Of a stretch of DNA of 64,000 nucleotides, positions 1-10,932 are shown piece by piece (the first letter of the stretch is position 1; every line of letters begins with the position of its first letter). The notes under the pieces were generated by a model. That model was not told the DNA's origin. It worked only from the letters and a program-made list of their open reading frames with translations, and ran no database searches. A program made the position numbers and the translations under genes. Origin of the DNA: Suillus spraguei. Its lineage: Eukaryota > Basidiomycota > Agaricomycetes > Boletales > Suillaceae. The stretch spans positions 1-64,000 of the forward strand of contig JABCPU010000167.1 of NCBI GenBank assembly GCA_016800925.1, in the 5' to 3' direction.

Positions 1-376
1 ATATCGTTTCACTTCAATCTCTGCTCTCGTCGATTGCTGTCCTACACCGTTTTAAATCTTTTTTTGTCATTTTCATAGCACGCCTTGAACGCCTTGACCG
101 CCTTGAACTCGTTGACGTCCTATTTTCGCCTTAGCGTACTTGGATTATTCTGTGTCTATTGAAATAATAACATGCCTTGACCGCCTTATCCGCTCCTTAT
201 CCTCCTTATTTCCTTAGTTTAAGGAAATGGATCTCCTTAGTCTCCTTAATTTAAGGACGAAAAACGGCCTTAAAAGTTCCTTATTGAGCAAATTAAGGCA
301 AATAAGGAGCGTTTAAGGAACTCGATGTTTTCCTGATGGAGACATTATAGTTTTGATAGCTTCAGCATTTCGGAAT
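1..376. other. CCTTA/TAAGG-rich non-coding stretch
   Basis: No gene is visible. From about 60 to 330 the sequence is built from loosely repeated CCTTGA(A/C)CGCC and (C/T)CCTTA / TAAGG motifs on both strands, so it could fold on itself. This looks like the low-complexity flank or terminal region of a degenerate mobile element rather than a promoter. It lies directly downstream of the gag-like relic on the minus strand, so the two may belong to the same element. Confidence 0.4.
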
Positions 377-1104
377 TCAGAAGGCGGCGGCCTTGGCAAG
401 GTGCAGCAGTTTCGGTCCAAATGGCGGTAGGCTAAGGATGCAGGATTTCAATGACCAAACAAAGTGCCAACGAAAACGCTGACCAGCTGCTATAGATTCA
501 TTTACCCCCTTTTGCCAATGGGCATTCACCCCGTCTGTGGGACCCCCTGCAGCTTCCTCGATCGCAGACATGGAAGTAAAGACATTCTTTGGCCTCCTTT
601 GTGCATTCACCTCAGTTCCATTTATGACATGGTTCCCCCCTTCCCCACACTTGCTTCTTACTCCCTGGTGAGTCTTTTCCAGATTTTTCCAATGATTGAC
701 CTGTTGCACGGGGCATTGCTCGTATGCGACCATGCCAAAGGCTGATAAGTGACTGGATTTGAGTCCTTCGAATTGGGAGAAGTCATTGAGTCAAAGGAAT
801 TTCTGTTGTTCAACAGGAGCTGACTGCTCGATCGAAGTCGAGGACATGCTCATGGTGGGAGTAATGGTGGTTGGCGAATATTCCAGAGATGTAGTTTTGG
901 TAACTCTGAACTTCCTCTTCCCTCCATGGCATGAGAAAAGAGAGCGCTTGGGTCCAAATATCTGTGGCAATTCCCCAATCTCCAGCTGTTTTGACCTTGT
1001 GGCTAATTGAAGGTTGGGAGAGCGTAAGCTCAATCCCTTCCCGAGAGGCTGGGATTGTTTGGTATCAATGGCGGTGGAATACCGTCCTGTGAAGACTTTA
1101 TCAA

Positions 1105-1128
1105 CATCAGGAAATTCACACATTCCTT
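1105..1128. repeat. 24-bp perfect inverted repeat, copy A
   Basis: This 24-base segment (begins CATCAGGAAATT, ends CACATTCCTT) is the exact reverse complement of 1343-1366. Both copies lie inside the gag-like relic, about 214 bases apart. The arrangement could form a hairpin, or could mark an inversion or a small duplication during decay of the element. Confidence 0.8.
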
Positions 1129-1342
1129 AACATGCTTAATCAGCTTAACTCACTTATCTCAAAACTTGTTTGCTCTCTCTCACATCATTCACCTGGCATA
1201 TCTTATATTTTTTGAGTGCGAAATACAATAAAACATGTATATTAATATATCTCAACTTTTTTTTCTGAATTCATTCACATTGAAATTTTGGACAAGTAGA
1301 TTCAATTTCACCAAGGCAGTTAAGTGTAAATAAGTCCGCATA

Positions 1343-1366
1343 AGGGCACGTCAAGGAATGTGTGAA
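1343..1366. repeat. 24-bp perfect inverted repeat, copy B
   Basis: Exact reverse complement of 1105-1128. On the minus strand it overlaps the gag-like reading frame around the residues HQEIHTFLD. Confidence 0.8.
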
Positions 1367-2100
1367 TTTCCTGATGAAGGTCAACAGCTTTTCCCTCCAA
1401 AAGTAAGGTCCATTGCGAGGTTGTGAGACTTGGACATCCCAGAGTTGTAACAACTTTTGTACAGTAGAACTTTGGATCATCGGACCATTCCTCGTAGCAT
1501 TCCAGGGTTTCTCTGGTTCCCTGGGATCGGGAAAGGAAACGGAACTTGGTTGGGTTAAGCCAGGGATAAAACTTGACTTGGTCCTCTGATAACGTTCGTT
1601 GCTTTTCTCACAAGAGGACTTTAGTATCTCCGGATTCATAACCTTCTTCCCTGAAACTCTCAATCTCTTCGCTGGTGGCTCGACCTCTTCGTTTCCGTTT
1701 GGTAGACTCTGAGAAAGAAATCTCTGAGGATTCACGCTCTTCTGTGCATGACGATCTTGGACTTCCGTTTCTCTTTTCAGGTTCGACCTCCTTGGTGACA
1801 GAGTTGAGGATTTCAAGATAATGTGCAAATCCTTCTGTATAGGATGAATCGGTTGTGTCAGAGACTGCCTCGAGCTCCTGTTGGATTCCAAGAACGGCGG
1901 TTCCCTTAGTAATTTTGTTTTTTCTGAAATCAACGATGAATTTAAGACATCGTTCGATGACTTCGGGTTGGTAAGAATTCCGGTACTCGGCTGATTGTTC
2001 TCTGTGGACAGTATATTGGGTTTGAGAGGACGAGAGCTCATGTTCCGACATAGATGAGCAGAATGTGATGAAAAATTATGTATCAAAAAAGCTTAATGCA

Positions 2101-2970
2101 CTAGCGCGACAACAGACAAGTGAGAAGCCGTACATAATGAATCCACGAGAAAGAACATACCTAGCGCGACAATGGACAAGTGAGAAGAGGCAAAGATCCC
2201 CTATGTGCCCATCTAGGTAACGAAAAGAATCTCCGCTTAGGCCAGAGATTGCTCAGCATGTGCGTCATGCCAAGAGCGCCCAGAGCGCGAGCCACAGAGG
2301 CAAAGGGACAGACCCTGGGTTGGCCCGCACGTGCCAAGAAAAACGAGTCAATAGTATCAACCAATTAGACTTGTGTAAAGAAAGATTAAACTCGAAAAAA
2401 AGTCTCTCTAAAGCGCTAAGTTGTCTATTTTATCGAAAATATCATAAATTAGAGAAAGTTTGACATACTTAGCCTAAATTTGTAGCGGGGGGGTTTCCTG
2501 ATGTTCGGACGGAATTACAATAAAAAATGTCTATCCTATCCTCTTCTCTTGGAAATAGCGCTCGAGTGCCTCTATGACAACGCACCGTTGACAATGCCGT
2601 ATATAGCTGGCCGTGCGCGAGCTGTGCGCAAGTCAAGTATGGCTTGCTCCAGTTTTAGGCCTTGACATCCGTTGAATGTAGTCGCATAGGTGGCCCGCAA
2701 GGGAAATTGCTTGCGATTGAAGGTCCAGCTCGAACGCATTGGATTGAAAGAGAACGTAATGCGCGGCAGGCAATGTATTTCCCTGGTATCTGAACTTCTA
2801 AGAATTTACAATGAAGAGCAGTGATGCATACACGCGCATTTCGCACTCATCCGTTTTCGACAGACATGTTTGAACATACTGCTCCGACTTTCAGATCCAA
2901 TCGATGGCAGAGGGTGTTTGCATGGCTCTACAGTTTGCTCTGATAACATGGATAATAAATCTACCTCTGC
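2101..2970 (-). mobile_element. Helitron relic (PIF1-like helicase C-terminus)
   Basis: On the minus strand, 2846 to about 2580 translates with frame breaks into the end of a Helitron Rep/helicase. A block reading CITALHCKFLEVQIPGKY is followed by FPLRATYATTFNGCQG and LKLEQAILDLR, the conserved motif V/VI region of PIF1-type helicases. The usual FAHGQLYTALSR segment follows out of frame (GCACGGCCAGCTATATACGG). Only the C-terminal end remains, and several frames are needed. At 2101 the plus strand begins CTAGCGCGAC after ATGCA, so on the element strand it would end CTAG followed by T, the canonical Helitron 3' end. The same CTAGCGCGACAA motif recurs at 2161, 60 bases further on. Non-autonomous and dead. 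Confidence 0.65.
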
Positions 2971-3106
2971 ATAGCTTGTGTATTCAGGGTCTTATTAGTG
3001 TGGACTGTGTACCTCTCGCTAGTCTAGCCGTTCGCGATTTGCATGTGCGACATCTGCTCATATCGATTCCGCGTATATGGTCTATCCCTACACTAATCTG
3101 GTCTGA

Positions 3107-3608
3107 CTATTCTCTCGTCTCTTGATTTGCCAAGGCTTTGTTAATACTTTCCATCTCTTGTTCCGTCAACACAAATGTATCGTTGGAGGTACCGCCGTGG
3201 CAACCATAGCCGGTGCTGGCGCGAGGTCCAAAGGAGTATACGCGAATCTTGTCTGAGCGCTCCTTCCGTGGCAGGTTCCACATGTTGTCGGTACAGACAT
3301 AGAGGGAGATATGATTGTGGTGATCAAGAGAGAATATGGACTTATGATGTGGCGCGCTGTATCGGCACAAAGGTTTTAAGTTCATTTTTATACCAAGGAG
3401 TGAGGATAACTCACGCAACGATGAGATACCTGGCCGGTTTGCACTTATAATTAGACGCTGGGTGGTCCCAAGCGACGACGAAGCGTTCCAAGATCCGGAG
3501 CTCATCGGCCAACTTCGCCCTGTTGATGCCGTTCGGATATATAACTGTCTGCCCACCTGGGAGGATGGCTGAGACCATTTCTGCTTTAGAGAAGCTCAAG
3601 ATTGGCAT
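3107..3608 (-). CDS. Unknown two-exon protein, about 147 residues
   Basis: Exon 1 runs 3608 to about 3407 (MPILSFSKAEM to RYLIVA). A GTGAGT donor and an ACAG acceptor remove about 55 nt, and exon 2 (APHHKSIFSLDHHNH to NKALANQETRE) ends at 3107. The frame is continuous across the junction. The protein is soluble, with no signal peptide or membrane segment. It carries a His-rich stretch (HHKSIFSLDHHNHIS) and a Cys/Gly motif near the end (GYGCHGGTSND). I do not recognise the family. It lies between transposon debris and a gene-free stretch, so it could be a genuine orphan gene or a chance model. The coherent splice and codon usage favour a gene. Confidence 0.45.
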
Positions 3609-5190
3609 GATTTCCTGTGAGCGAGAACGGTATTAAGTTAGAGTATTTTAGCACCAAGGTACGAAGGGATGAATGATGAAAAGCGGGACTTACAATTGAT
3701 GACGGTGATGCTATTTGGGAATAAGGAAGGTGCAGGGCAGGTCCCCATCAGCGAAAATGTCCAAATTCGGCAAGGATTGGCAATCATTATAGGGGCCAAG
3801 AAGCGGTGACTCAGATATCTACGGAGGGGTACCTACCCCTGTCTGTAAATTGTAAAATGTCTGATTCAGGCAGTCTGACAGTGCTCAGTGATTGGTTAGT
3901 TCAACCAGATCATCCATGTCAAATAAATTGACTAGTGCTCTCCAGGTCATCGACGCCCTACTTCTATCTTCCACGCACAATTGGGCACTCTTTCTCTGCA
4001 GCCCAGATGGATGATAAAGGTGACCATGCATTCTTCCTGATCTGACACATTATCAGCCGTCTGGGGTTTCACGACTCCCTTCTTTTGCTTTTGCTCAGAC
4101 ACGTGATAGAGCCAGTGCGATCTGATCAAAGTGCGTATGTCAGAATATCGTGGTCGGCGCCTTACTGATACTTTTCCAGGCGCGTTCGATGCCTTCTGAC
4201 TTGAAGTCTGGTTCTCTTCTCCCAGCACTTTTCATCTCATTCCCTTATCATTTGTGACGGAGGCACATGTTCACTTCGTAGATCTCTATTCTAAACCGTC
4301 ATGCTCGATATAGTTGAATGTCGACCAGCAATATTGTGCCAAGTAACACCTGCAACGAAGATGACCTGGACATCCGATGATCTGATGTGACGCCGGATCA
4401 CAATAATCCCTACCAGTAGTTGCCGAGGACACCGACATCCCCTAGCCTAGCTTCAACACCCGTCATCGATGTGGCAGGTTCAAGAAAATGTTCGGATTGG
4501 GCTGTCGAGCATACTGCACATATCAATATACTTGCTTCAAAGATACAGTTGGTTTCCTCATCAGGACATGATGCATCATGGCGCATGAGCAACATTGTAC
4601 TGCTCGTTCGTAAAATTGGGTGCTCCCGCCCGGTAAAAGGTTGCATCTCAACTTACCAACGTTCTCAATTCCGAGTACACGATGGATGTAGCCACGGAAG
4701 TATGTGGTTTCGTATATGTCATCGTTCCGAGATGAGTTTGGCTGACTCACCTTCAGAAGTCACGCATTGCAGTTTGTTTGTTTGTGACGATGTTCTGTTT
4801 TATACAAGCCTGACGAGTTGTGCAGTACGTCAACCATTACCTGATCTAACACCAGTATTGATTGCAAGCTGAATACCATCATGATTGAGATGTGAACTTG
4901 TATGTACTGCATTCTTAGCACTGGCTCACTGTTATCACTAATAAGCATAAAAGCCTTTCCCAGGCTACCACAGTGTGGCTGATGGAGCATTCCTCAAGCG
5001 CATTGTGCCGCTTAGCTTCTTGATGTATGCTCAGTCAAGACAATACGTTCATCGAAAAACTTGGTTATACATGAATTCTTACAGTAACTCGACCAACTTT
5101 AGATTTCGTTCTCTCATTATTTTATGGAAGATTTTCTGATGAGGTTCTAAGGCGACACAGTGATCTTTCCTTTTTATTTTAAGCATGAAG
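3609..5190. other. About 1.6 kb without a recognisable gene
   Basis: Short open frames exist on both strands (for example 4420-4872 plus and 3947-4228 minus), but they overlap one another, lack recognisable motifs, and do not join across plausible introns. Nothing here is supported as a gene. Confidence 0.5.
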
Positions 5191-5433
5191 CTCATGTTGC
5201 AAAGCCATGCAAGCAGGGTAACGCGAGTGCGACAGGGAAACAGACTCCCATTCTCCAGGGACTCGTGGAAGAACTATGAACTCATATGAGGTGATTGTTT
5301 GACATGCTTTCACATCACTCGTACCCACACGGGGCCACACCTACATCTAGGTCACACCTCCATCTAGACCACATGTTTGAGTGTGGTAAACTATTGGAGC
5401 CCCTTCAAACAGAAAGGTCCTCACCACATCTCT
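5191..5433 (+). repeat. Left arm of inverted duplication, outer part
   Basis: The reverse complement of this stretch aligns with roughly 63760-63990 at the right edge of the window. Shared blocks include CTCACCACATC, CCCCTTCAAAC, GTACCCAC/GTAC-type spacers and the (G/A)ACTCATATGAGGTGATTGT region. It is cut off at 5433 by the KDZ element and resumes at 14170. The match appears to weaken left of 5191; its true outer end cannot be judged because the partner runs off the window. Confidence 0.8.
5426..5433 (+). repeat. KDZ target-site duplication, left
   Basis: ACATCTCT. It pairs with GCATCTCT at 14170-14177; the empty paralogous site has ACATCACT. One mismatch between the two copies suggests an insertion old enough to have gained a point change. 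Confidence 0.75.
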
Positions 5434-5510
5434 CACTACATTATGGCAGAACGATACATCCAAATGGCTAACAATCCATTAATTGCGATACATACTTTAG
5501 TATAGTCATC
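5434..5510 (+). repeat. KDZ terminal inverted repeat, left
   Basis: Imperfect inverted match to 14095-14169. The best conserved blocks are CATTATGG (versus CATGATGC), then AACAATCCATTAATTGCGA and the end block ATCC. The repeat fades beyond about 75 bases. Confidence 0.65.
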
Positions 5511-5514
5511 CACT

Positions 5515-5825
5515 AGAGTATATATCCCCCATGTATAGCTATCCACAGTGATTCTCCATCCTTGTCCTAGCGCAGTGAGTATATATCCCTCATGTATAGC
5601 TATCCGTCCTATATCTATCAGCAATCTGGTGATCGAGTGATCTCATCTGAGTCCGTCCGGACCTGTATCAGCAATCGAGTGATCTGCATCTGAGTATCAG
5701 ATCTCCTCAAGCACCAGAACATACCCCACAGAAGTTCTAAGGCACACGATTCATATTTTTGTAACTTCGCATACCCCACAGAAGCTCTAAGGCACATGGT
5801 TCAAATTTTCGTAACTTCATTATTG
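5515..5825 (+). repeat. Subterminal direct repeats inside the left KDZ end
   Basis: Two short families are present. AGTATATATCCC followed by CATGTATAGCTATCC occurs twice (about 5517 and 5578). A roughly 50-bp unit containing CATACCCCACAGAAG, CTCTAAGGCACA and GTAACTTC occurs twice in tandem (about 5722 and 5770). Subterminal repeats in DNA transposons are often transposase-binding arrays; that role is inferred here. Confidence 0.7.
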
Positions 5826-5840
5826 TACATACTACCTATC

Positions 5841-8800
5841 TCATGCGTCGTCAACGTTTTCGCAAGGCGGCTCATCAAGAGATGGTCCATCGTCCTCTTC
5901 GACAAGTAAATCATCATCCAAACCTGAGGCAACGAGATCAGGGACTTTCCTCCAGCTCTCTTTGAAGACGGCTGCTAGCCTGCGACGAGTGTGAGCTTGC
6001 CGGCGAGCATAAGCTACGAATCCCTCCTCCTCATTTGGCTGCATGCCAGACGATCCTCGTGAGTCCCACTGCTCGGCTTGCCAGTCCAAGAATTTCAGAA
6101 CACGTTGCATTTCTTCCAACAATAGGTGGATTTCTTCCGACCACCTGTTGTGACGTGCACGGGCCTTGCACCATTCCACGCGGAGCGCTATCCTCAGGCT
6201 AGATCAGTAATAGTTAAAGACGATTAAATTACATTACTTACAGTCTTGCAGTCCCTCGTTGTCATTGGTGGATATACCGTGCGTCAACCAAATCCACGAC
6301 ATAATGGCTGTCCCTTGGGTCTGACCCCCGAAGTCTCCCATAGGTCTCAGGTGAGCCTTTTTCAAGGGTTGCAATTTCTGCTCCCAGCCTGCGCAATACA
6401 TGTGACAGGAAGGGGAAAGGGAAACCAGCGCCTTGTGGGCGCTTGCATACTTCGCGTGACTTAACATTAGGCGTTCTTCGACGGCGTCTAGCGTCTTCCG
6501 TGCGCGTGTGCTTGCACCTTGTCCGCGCACATGCTGGGTCTTGTACTGATATAACTGGCGACGAACTCGGATGTGTGAACGACACTCGTTGAGAGCATCA
6601 TTGGCTTGCGCGTGTCGCAGGGACCATTCCATCTCAAGCATTTTTTGATCGCATGCCACGATATTACAGACTTGCGAAGGAAGAAGCAGTGGGAAATCTT
6701 CCGCATTACTGGAATTCGGGTTTAATGTCGGACAGCCGCTATCATCGTTGTCGTTGTCATTCGGAGGTAGGAGGGATACAGAGGCACGAAGATTCGGCAC
6801 CATAGGCATGTAAAGGACTTGAATGTCGGTCCAGGCGTCTATACGACGCTGGAGTACAGTCCTGCGCGTCAAGATCTTAGTTCTCTGAATGTCGGTTGAG
6901 TGTTGACCGAGTGCGCTGACATCTGCACGTAATCGACGTCTGAAAAAATTAGACACACTTCGCCAATGCTGTCGAATCACCTACTGAGTATGTTCGAGGT
7001 CGATACCGGTGCTGAGGAACACACTGCAAGTCACCTCAGCATGAAGCGGGACTACAGATCCGTCTTCCAGTTCCTTTGCATCTTGCTTGGCCAATTCCAA
7101 TCGCACAGCTGCTTGCGTCATCGCTACATGTTGCACACCAATCAGCGACACATTGAACATGGCCAGCAGCAGGGGACATACTGGCGACTCTGCTCTGGAA
7201 AGGGTTGGGTTGTGAATGGTCCATCTCCCAGGCTTCGATCTCCGCCCTCCATACGGAAAGTGAAGCGACTCCTGCTTCTGACTCTGTGATAGAGCCCTGA
7301 AAGTCGTGGAGGGCATGGCGATGCTCCTTCTCGCTTGCAACAGCGTCGCCGATCTTCCTCAGCAAGGCTCTACCTGATGGCCAGGCCTTGTGAGCAATTT
7401 GTTCAGATGACACCGAAAACACTAGTACTCACCAAGCGCTGTAATCTTTTTCCAATTTGAATCACCGAAGTGATCATTGAGGGTGTCTCTCCGTGATCCC
7501 GGTCCCATCTCCTTCGTGCTACTGGCCACACGATTCATATTGGCCCAGCCACGCTCCGGGGCTTCGCCATCAGTCCTTCCTACACCAGGGGTCCAGTTGA
7601 ATGAAAACTCGGTCTGGCAAACCTCGATATGCGCAGCAAGGTGGAATTTTGGCACGAAGAACTTGATGACCTTGCCATCTTGGTTGAAGCGAAGACGTGA
7701 TGGCAGCATAGACTGGCGAGGCCACAAATTCTTGTGCCACTGACAAGCCACGTCATACGAAATGTTGATCCTTCGAAGTGCAGAGAAGTTGGAAAGAACT
7801 GAAAAGACTAGATAGTCCATGTTGATGTACCTAGAATAGCACGGCTGTTAGCTCTGAGAAGCACAAACTGAAAAAAAAAACACGCACCTTTCTCCTCGTT
7901 GCAAGTCGCCAACACCGTTCGCAAGCTTCATGTCATGACGTGCGCAGTCCACGGTGCCAACCCCGGTGGCAGCTAGACCCTTCCACGACTTGGTATCCGC
8001 CATATTCACAGCGTTGTGGCTGACGCACGTACTTTTCTATCATTCAAAAGGCGGAGGCCATCAGTTTACAGTTGAGTCTACAAGTCAAGGACATACCTCC
8101 TGTGCGATCCCAGTGAGCGAGTTCAAATGATGTTTGTAGCTTTTCTCATCTACAAAATACCCCCATCCACAACTAAGACCAGGATCTTTTTCATCACTAG
8201 ATACCATCCGACGTTTGAGGCGAAAGTTAGCGTCGACTGCAAGGAAAAGTCCGTACTTCCACCTAAAATAATTGTTGGTTAGTTAGTCTGGACAATTGTC
8301 AATATACCAAAGCACGCACTGGTTAGGTGCAGTCTCCCAGTCATCTGGCAGGTTTTTACCGGGATGAGGACAGGCTGGGCAAAGCACCGCCAAGTCGCCA
8401 TCGTTAGTAGAGTGAACGCCATTGGGGTCGTGTCCACGTCCTGAACGTTTCAAAGTCTTGCAGTTTCTCCACTCGATAACCATTCGGAGGAAGAGTGAAT
8501 AACGGTCCTAAGCAAGAGTAAGCACATCAGATCAAATGATAGAGTAAGATAAAGGTCGAAGGTAGACTCACACGGATCGGTGTAATACCAGTATTGTCAG
8601 TTCGTCGAGCCAGACAATGATAAAACTCATAGGCCGAAACTTTTGACTCGAATGATAGAATATGAAAGAATTCCAAGACCGCAAATGTCGCTGCTGTTCT
8701 TGGGTCGGTTACCGTGGCAGGAAACCAACGTGCGCGAAGTAACTGCTTGAAATGCGACACCTCGTGCTCGCATCCACAAAAGTCGAGAGCGATGTCGTGT

Positions 8801-9691
8801 ATCCCGTGGACATCGATAACGACAAAGTCATCGCCATGTGCAGGTTTCGGCTTGCGACAAGTGGTGCCCGGGTAGTGACCGAGTTGCACACGCAAGCCCA
8901 TGGACTTGAGTGACACAGGATGAAAAAAGCCTTCCTTCCACTCCTGCGTCTCCCGTCAGTAAAGGAAAGTATTCAGATAAGAGTTACCTGCCTTGATTCT
9001 GTGGAGCGGCGCATTCACGTGTGACTGGATGGTACACGAGCAACAGGCAAGCTGAACTGAAAAACAATCTTGGCACCTGAAAACCGCATCCTCAGCACCA
9101 CACTGACATGTGTTGTTGGTGTGTTTGCCTCTTCCTTCCAATTTGATGAGCTCATCCACAAATGTCTGCCGCTCTAGCAACCAAACAGATATAGGATTAT
9201 CCTAAAAATTGCAATGTGAGATTCGTGTGACGTTTGAAACATGCAAGACATACTCGAATGGGTTTCTGATGTCTTGCTTTCAGTACCTCGGAGCCAAGGT
9301 TGGCGTCCTCGCAGATTACTGGAGTAAAGTGCTCGACTTCATTCCAGGGATCGAAATCAGCGGGCTCGGACTGTGCATCAAACAATGTGCTTTCTCCTGG
9401 ATCATCCGGTGTTAAGTTGGACTCAGGGATGTACGATGTTCGAAGGGTAATATTTCCACTGGGCTGCAGGCTGAAAATGCGATGTCTATCGCGATGGACT
9501 GCATCAAGTGATGCTGTGGTCGTGTGCTTGATGAGTCTTGGCCGCTTGGTTGGTCGCCCTGCACGTCTAGTGGACTGTGACATACTACGAGTTCCATCAT
9601 ACGTGAGGCCGATACATCCACCTGAAGACTGTTCCATATGCGTCTGATTGATCCGCCGCGGGCGAATCTTAACGGAGGTGGTCGTTGACAT
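5841..9691 (-). CDS. KDZ transposase with CxC2 cysteine cluster
   Basis: A multi-exon gene read from MSTTTSVK near 9691 to CENVDDA at 5841. In order: a basic, disordered N-terminus (RRAGRPTKRPRL); the CxC2 cluster (TCQCGAEDAVFRCQDCF, ACCSCTIQSHVNAPLHRI); a hydrophobic core (IHDIALDFCGCEHE); a second cysteine pair (LAVLCPACPHPGKNLP); the catalytic region (WKYGLFLAVDANFRLKRR, STCVSHNAVNMADTKSWKG, GVGTVDCARHDMKLANGVG, ISYDVACQWHKN, FVPKFHLAAH, GRTDGEAPERGWANMNR); and a helical C-terminus (MEWCKARARHNRWSEE). This matches the KDZ transposase layout described for Agaricomycetes. About ten introns join with continuous frame, including one removing 6-7 kb-region sequence between NPFQ and MTQAAVRLELA. 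It looks capable of encoding a near-full protein. It excises and inserts its own element in the nucleus. Confidence 0.85.
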
Positions 9692-9888
9692 TACTTGAGG
9701 TAGTATCACAGCAGCAGATTGCGTACAAACTCCGCTTTAGTCATTGCAATGTACCTGTGTACAGTTCAGAGGTCAAATATGTCCGCGGTGGCTACATTCA
9801 CGCTGATAGGCGTCGAGGGAGTAGCATGCTAGACAGTCAGTGAATTAAGTAAAGCCCGGAAGTGGCATAAGACCCGTGTAAGACGGAG

Positions 9889-10781
9889 CTAGTACAGGGT
9901 GTCACAGTCATTCTGATACATCAACTCCTTTGCAACGAAAGCGCAGGCAAGCTCGCCATAGCTTCGCTCAAGATGCCACAGGACATCCTGCAAGTATGCC
10001 AATAAACGACGAATGGCCCGACATACTTCATCGGCAGCCCTCCACTCGTCACAGACTCCACACGTGTCCCAAATCTTGTCTTGACCACGGTGCGCCTTCT
10101 CATGGATTTTTTCAACAGTCCAAATGGCGTCCTTGATGATAGAAATATCCCCATCTCTCCTATCAGTCGGCGCTTCACCATCGGAGTCACTTGGGACAGA
10201 TGCGACGTATTGACGAAGAATATGCTCCACGTATCCAACAGGTGTTGCGGCAAGAGCGATCAACTCGTCCTTGGCCTCTCTTACAACCCCTAGACAATCT
10301 GATAGTGTATCACTTAAATCCGTACAATTAAGTGTCAGCGCCGTCATGTGTCAGGGATTGAAAACTTACGGCTCAGGGGAGAGATCATGCACAACACCTG
10401 ACCCGACTGAATCAATGGCCTGCGAGTCTTCTTTGCGGGTTGTTGGCGTGCAACGTGCAGCAAGCCGACGTTTCAAATTTATACTGACTTTATTCCTGTG
10501 AACATACACTGTCAATATATTCTAAGTTGAATATTAATGGGAACTCGCCTAGCATAATAGTTGCGGCGTTTTTCACGTTCAGCTTCACGTTTAGCCTCTG
10601 GCGTGGCGTGAATGACTGGACGACCTGGTGGCATTGAGAATGTTGGAGATTGACTGCTGTGGGAGTGAGAGGCAAGGACGAAATAATTTAAATTTTCAGT
10701 CAGAGGCGAATCATCAGCTATGGCGAATCTAAGATTTGAATTATGGTCCAACAGCGAATTATAGTCCAACGGCGAACTCAA
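9889..10781 (-). CDS. KDZ-element companion, basic-region protein
   Basis: Divergent from the third gene and upstream of the transposase on the same strand. Exon 1 ends in a basic helix (ATPEAKREAEREKRRNYYAR), resembling the KREANREKSRR-type start common to small ORFs that accompany KDZ transposases in mushrooms. Exon 2 carries LKRRLAARCTPTTRKEDSQ. Exon 3 (DTLSDCLGVVREAKDEL to YQNDCDTLY) is acidic and helical with four cysteines. The first intron appears to use a GC donor (GCGAGT) with a CACAG acceptor; the second is GT-AG and restores the frame. The start is uncertain: 10781, or the internal MPPGRPVIHATPE. Possibly a DNA-binding accessory factor (inference). Confidence 0.6.
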
Positions 10782-10932
10782 TTGCTGTCAGACCTAATGC
10801 ACGCCCATTAAGTCTACACTTCACCGCTCTATCAATTTTGTCTCCACTTACCTTCAACGACACAATCCCCAGTCAAATGTACGTGTATGCTGCAAAAATG
10901 AACATGTTAATATATTTCCCGCACAGAATTAG

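Larger units (their letters stand above)
490..2051 (-). pseudogene. gag-like mushroom retroelement protein with CCCH finger, decayed
   Basis: Read on the minus strand, the N-terminal part (2051 to 1608, start MSEHELSS) has the stretch YQPEVIERCLKFIVDFR and an alternating helical region typical of gag-like ORFs repeated across Agaricomycete genomes. Translation continues in the same frame through one TGA near 1606 into a conserved-looking block (RETLECYEEWSDDPKFY, LGCPSLTTSQWTLLLEGK). After frame breaks, a cysteine/histidine block ending near 490 reads CHKWN-stop-GECTKEAKEC followed by VCDRGSCRGSHRRGECP, a CCCH-type finger. Both in-frame stops are TGA where CGA (Arg) would fit. No reverse transcriptase is seen in the window. 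The family assignment comes from remembered family patterns; the decay is seen directly. Confidence 0.55.

Noticed and set aside
4410..4990. Overlapping frames on both strands suggesting a gene
   Set aside because: They are mutually exclusive, without recognisable motifs or intron continuity.
7036..7422. Apparent frameshift within the KDZ transposase near NPFQ
   Set aside because: A GT-AG intron (GTCGCC to ATGTAG) joins NPFQ to MTQAAVRLELA in frame, so no indel is needed.
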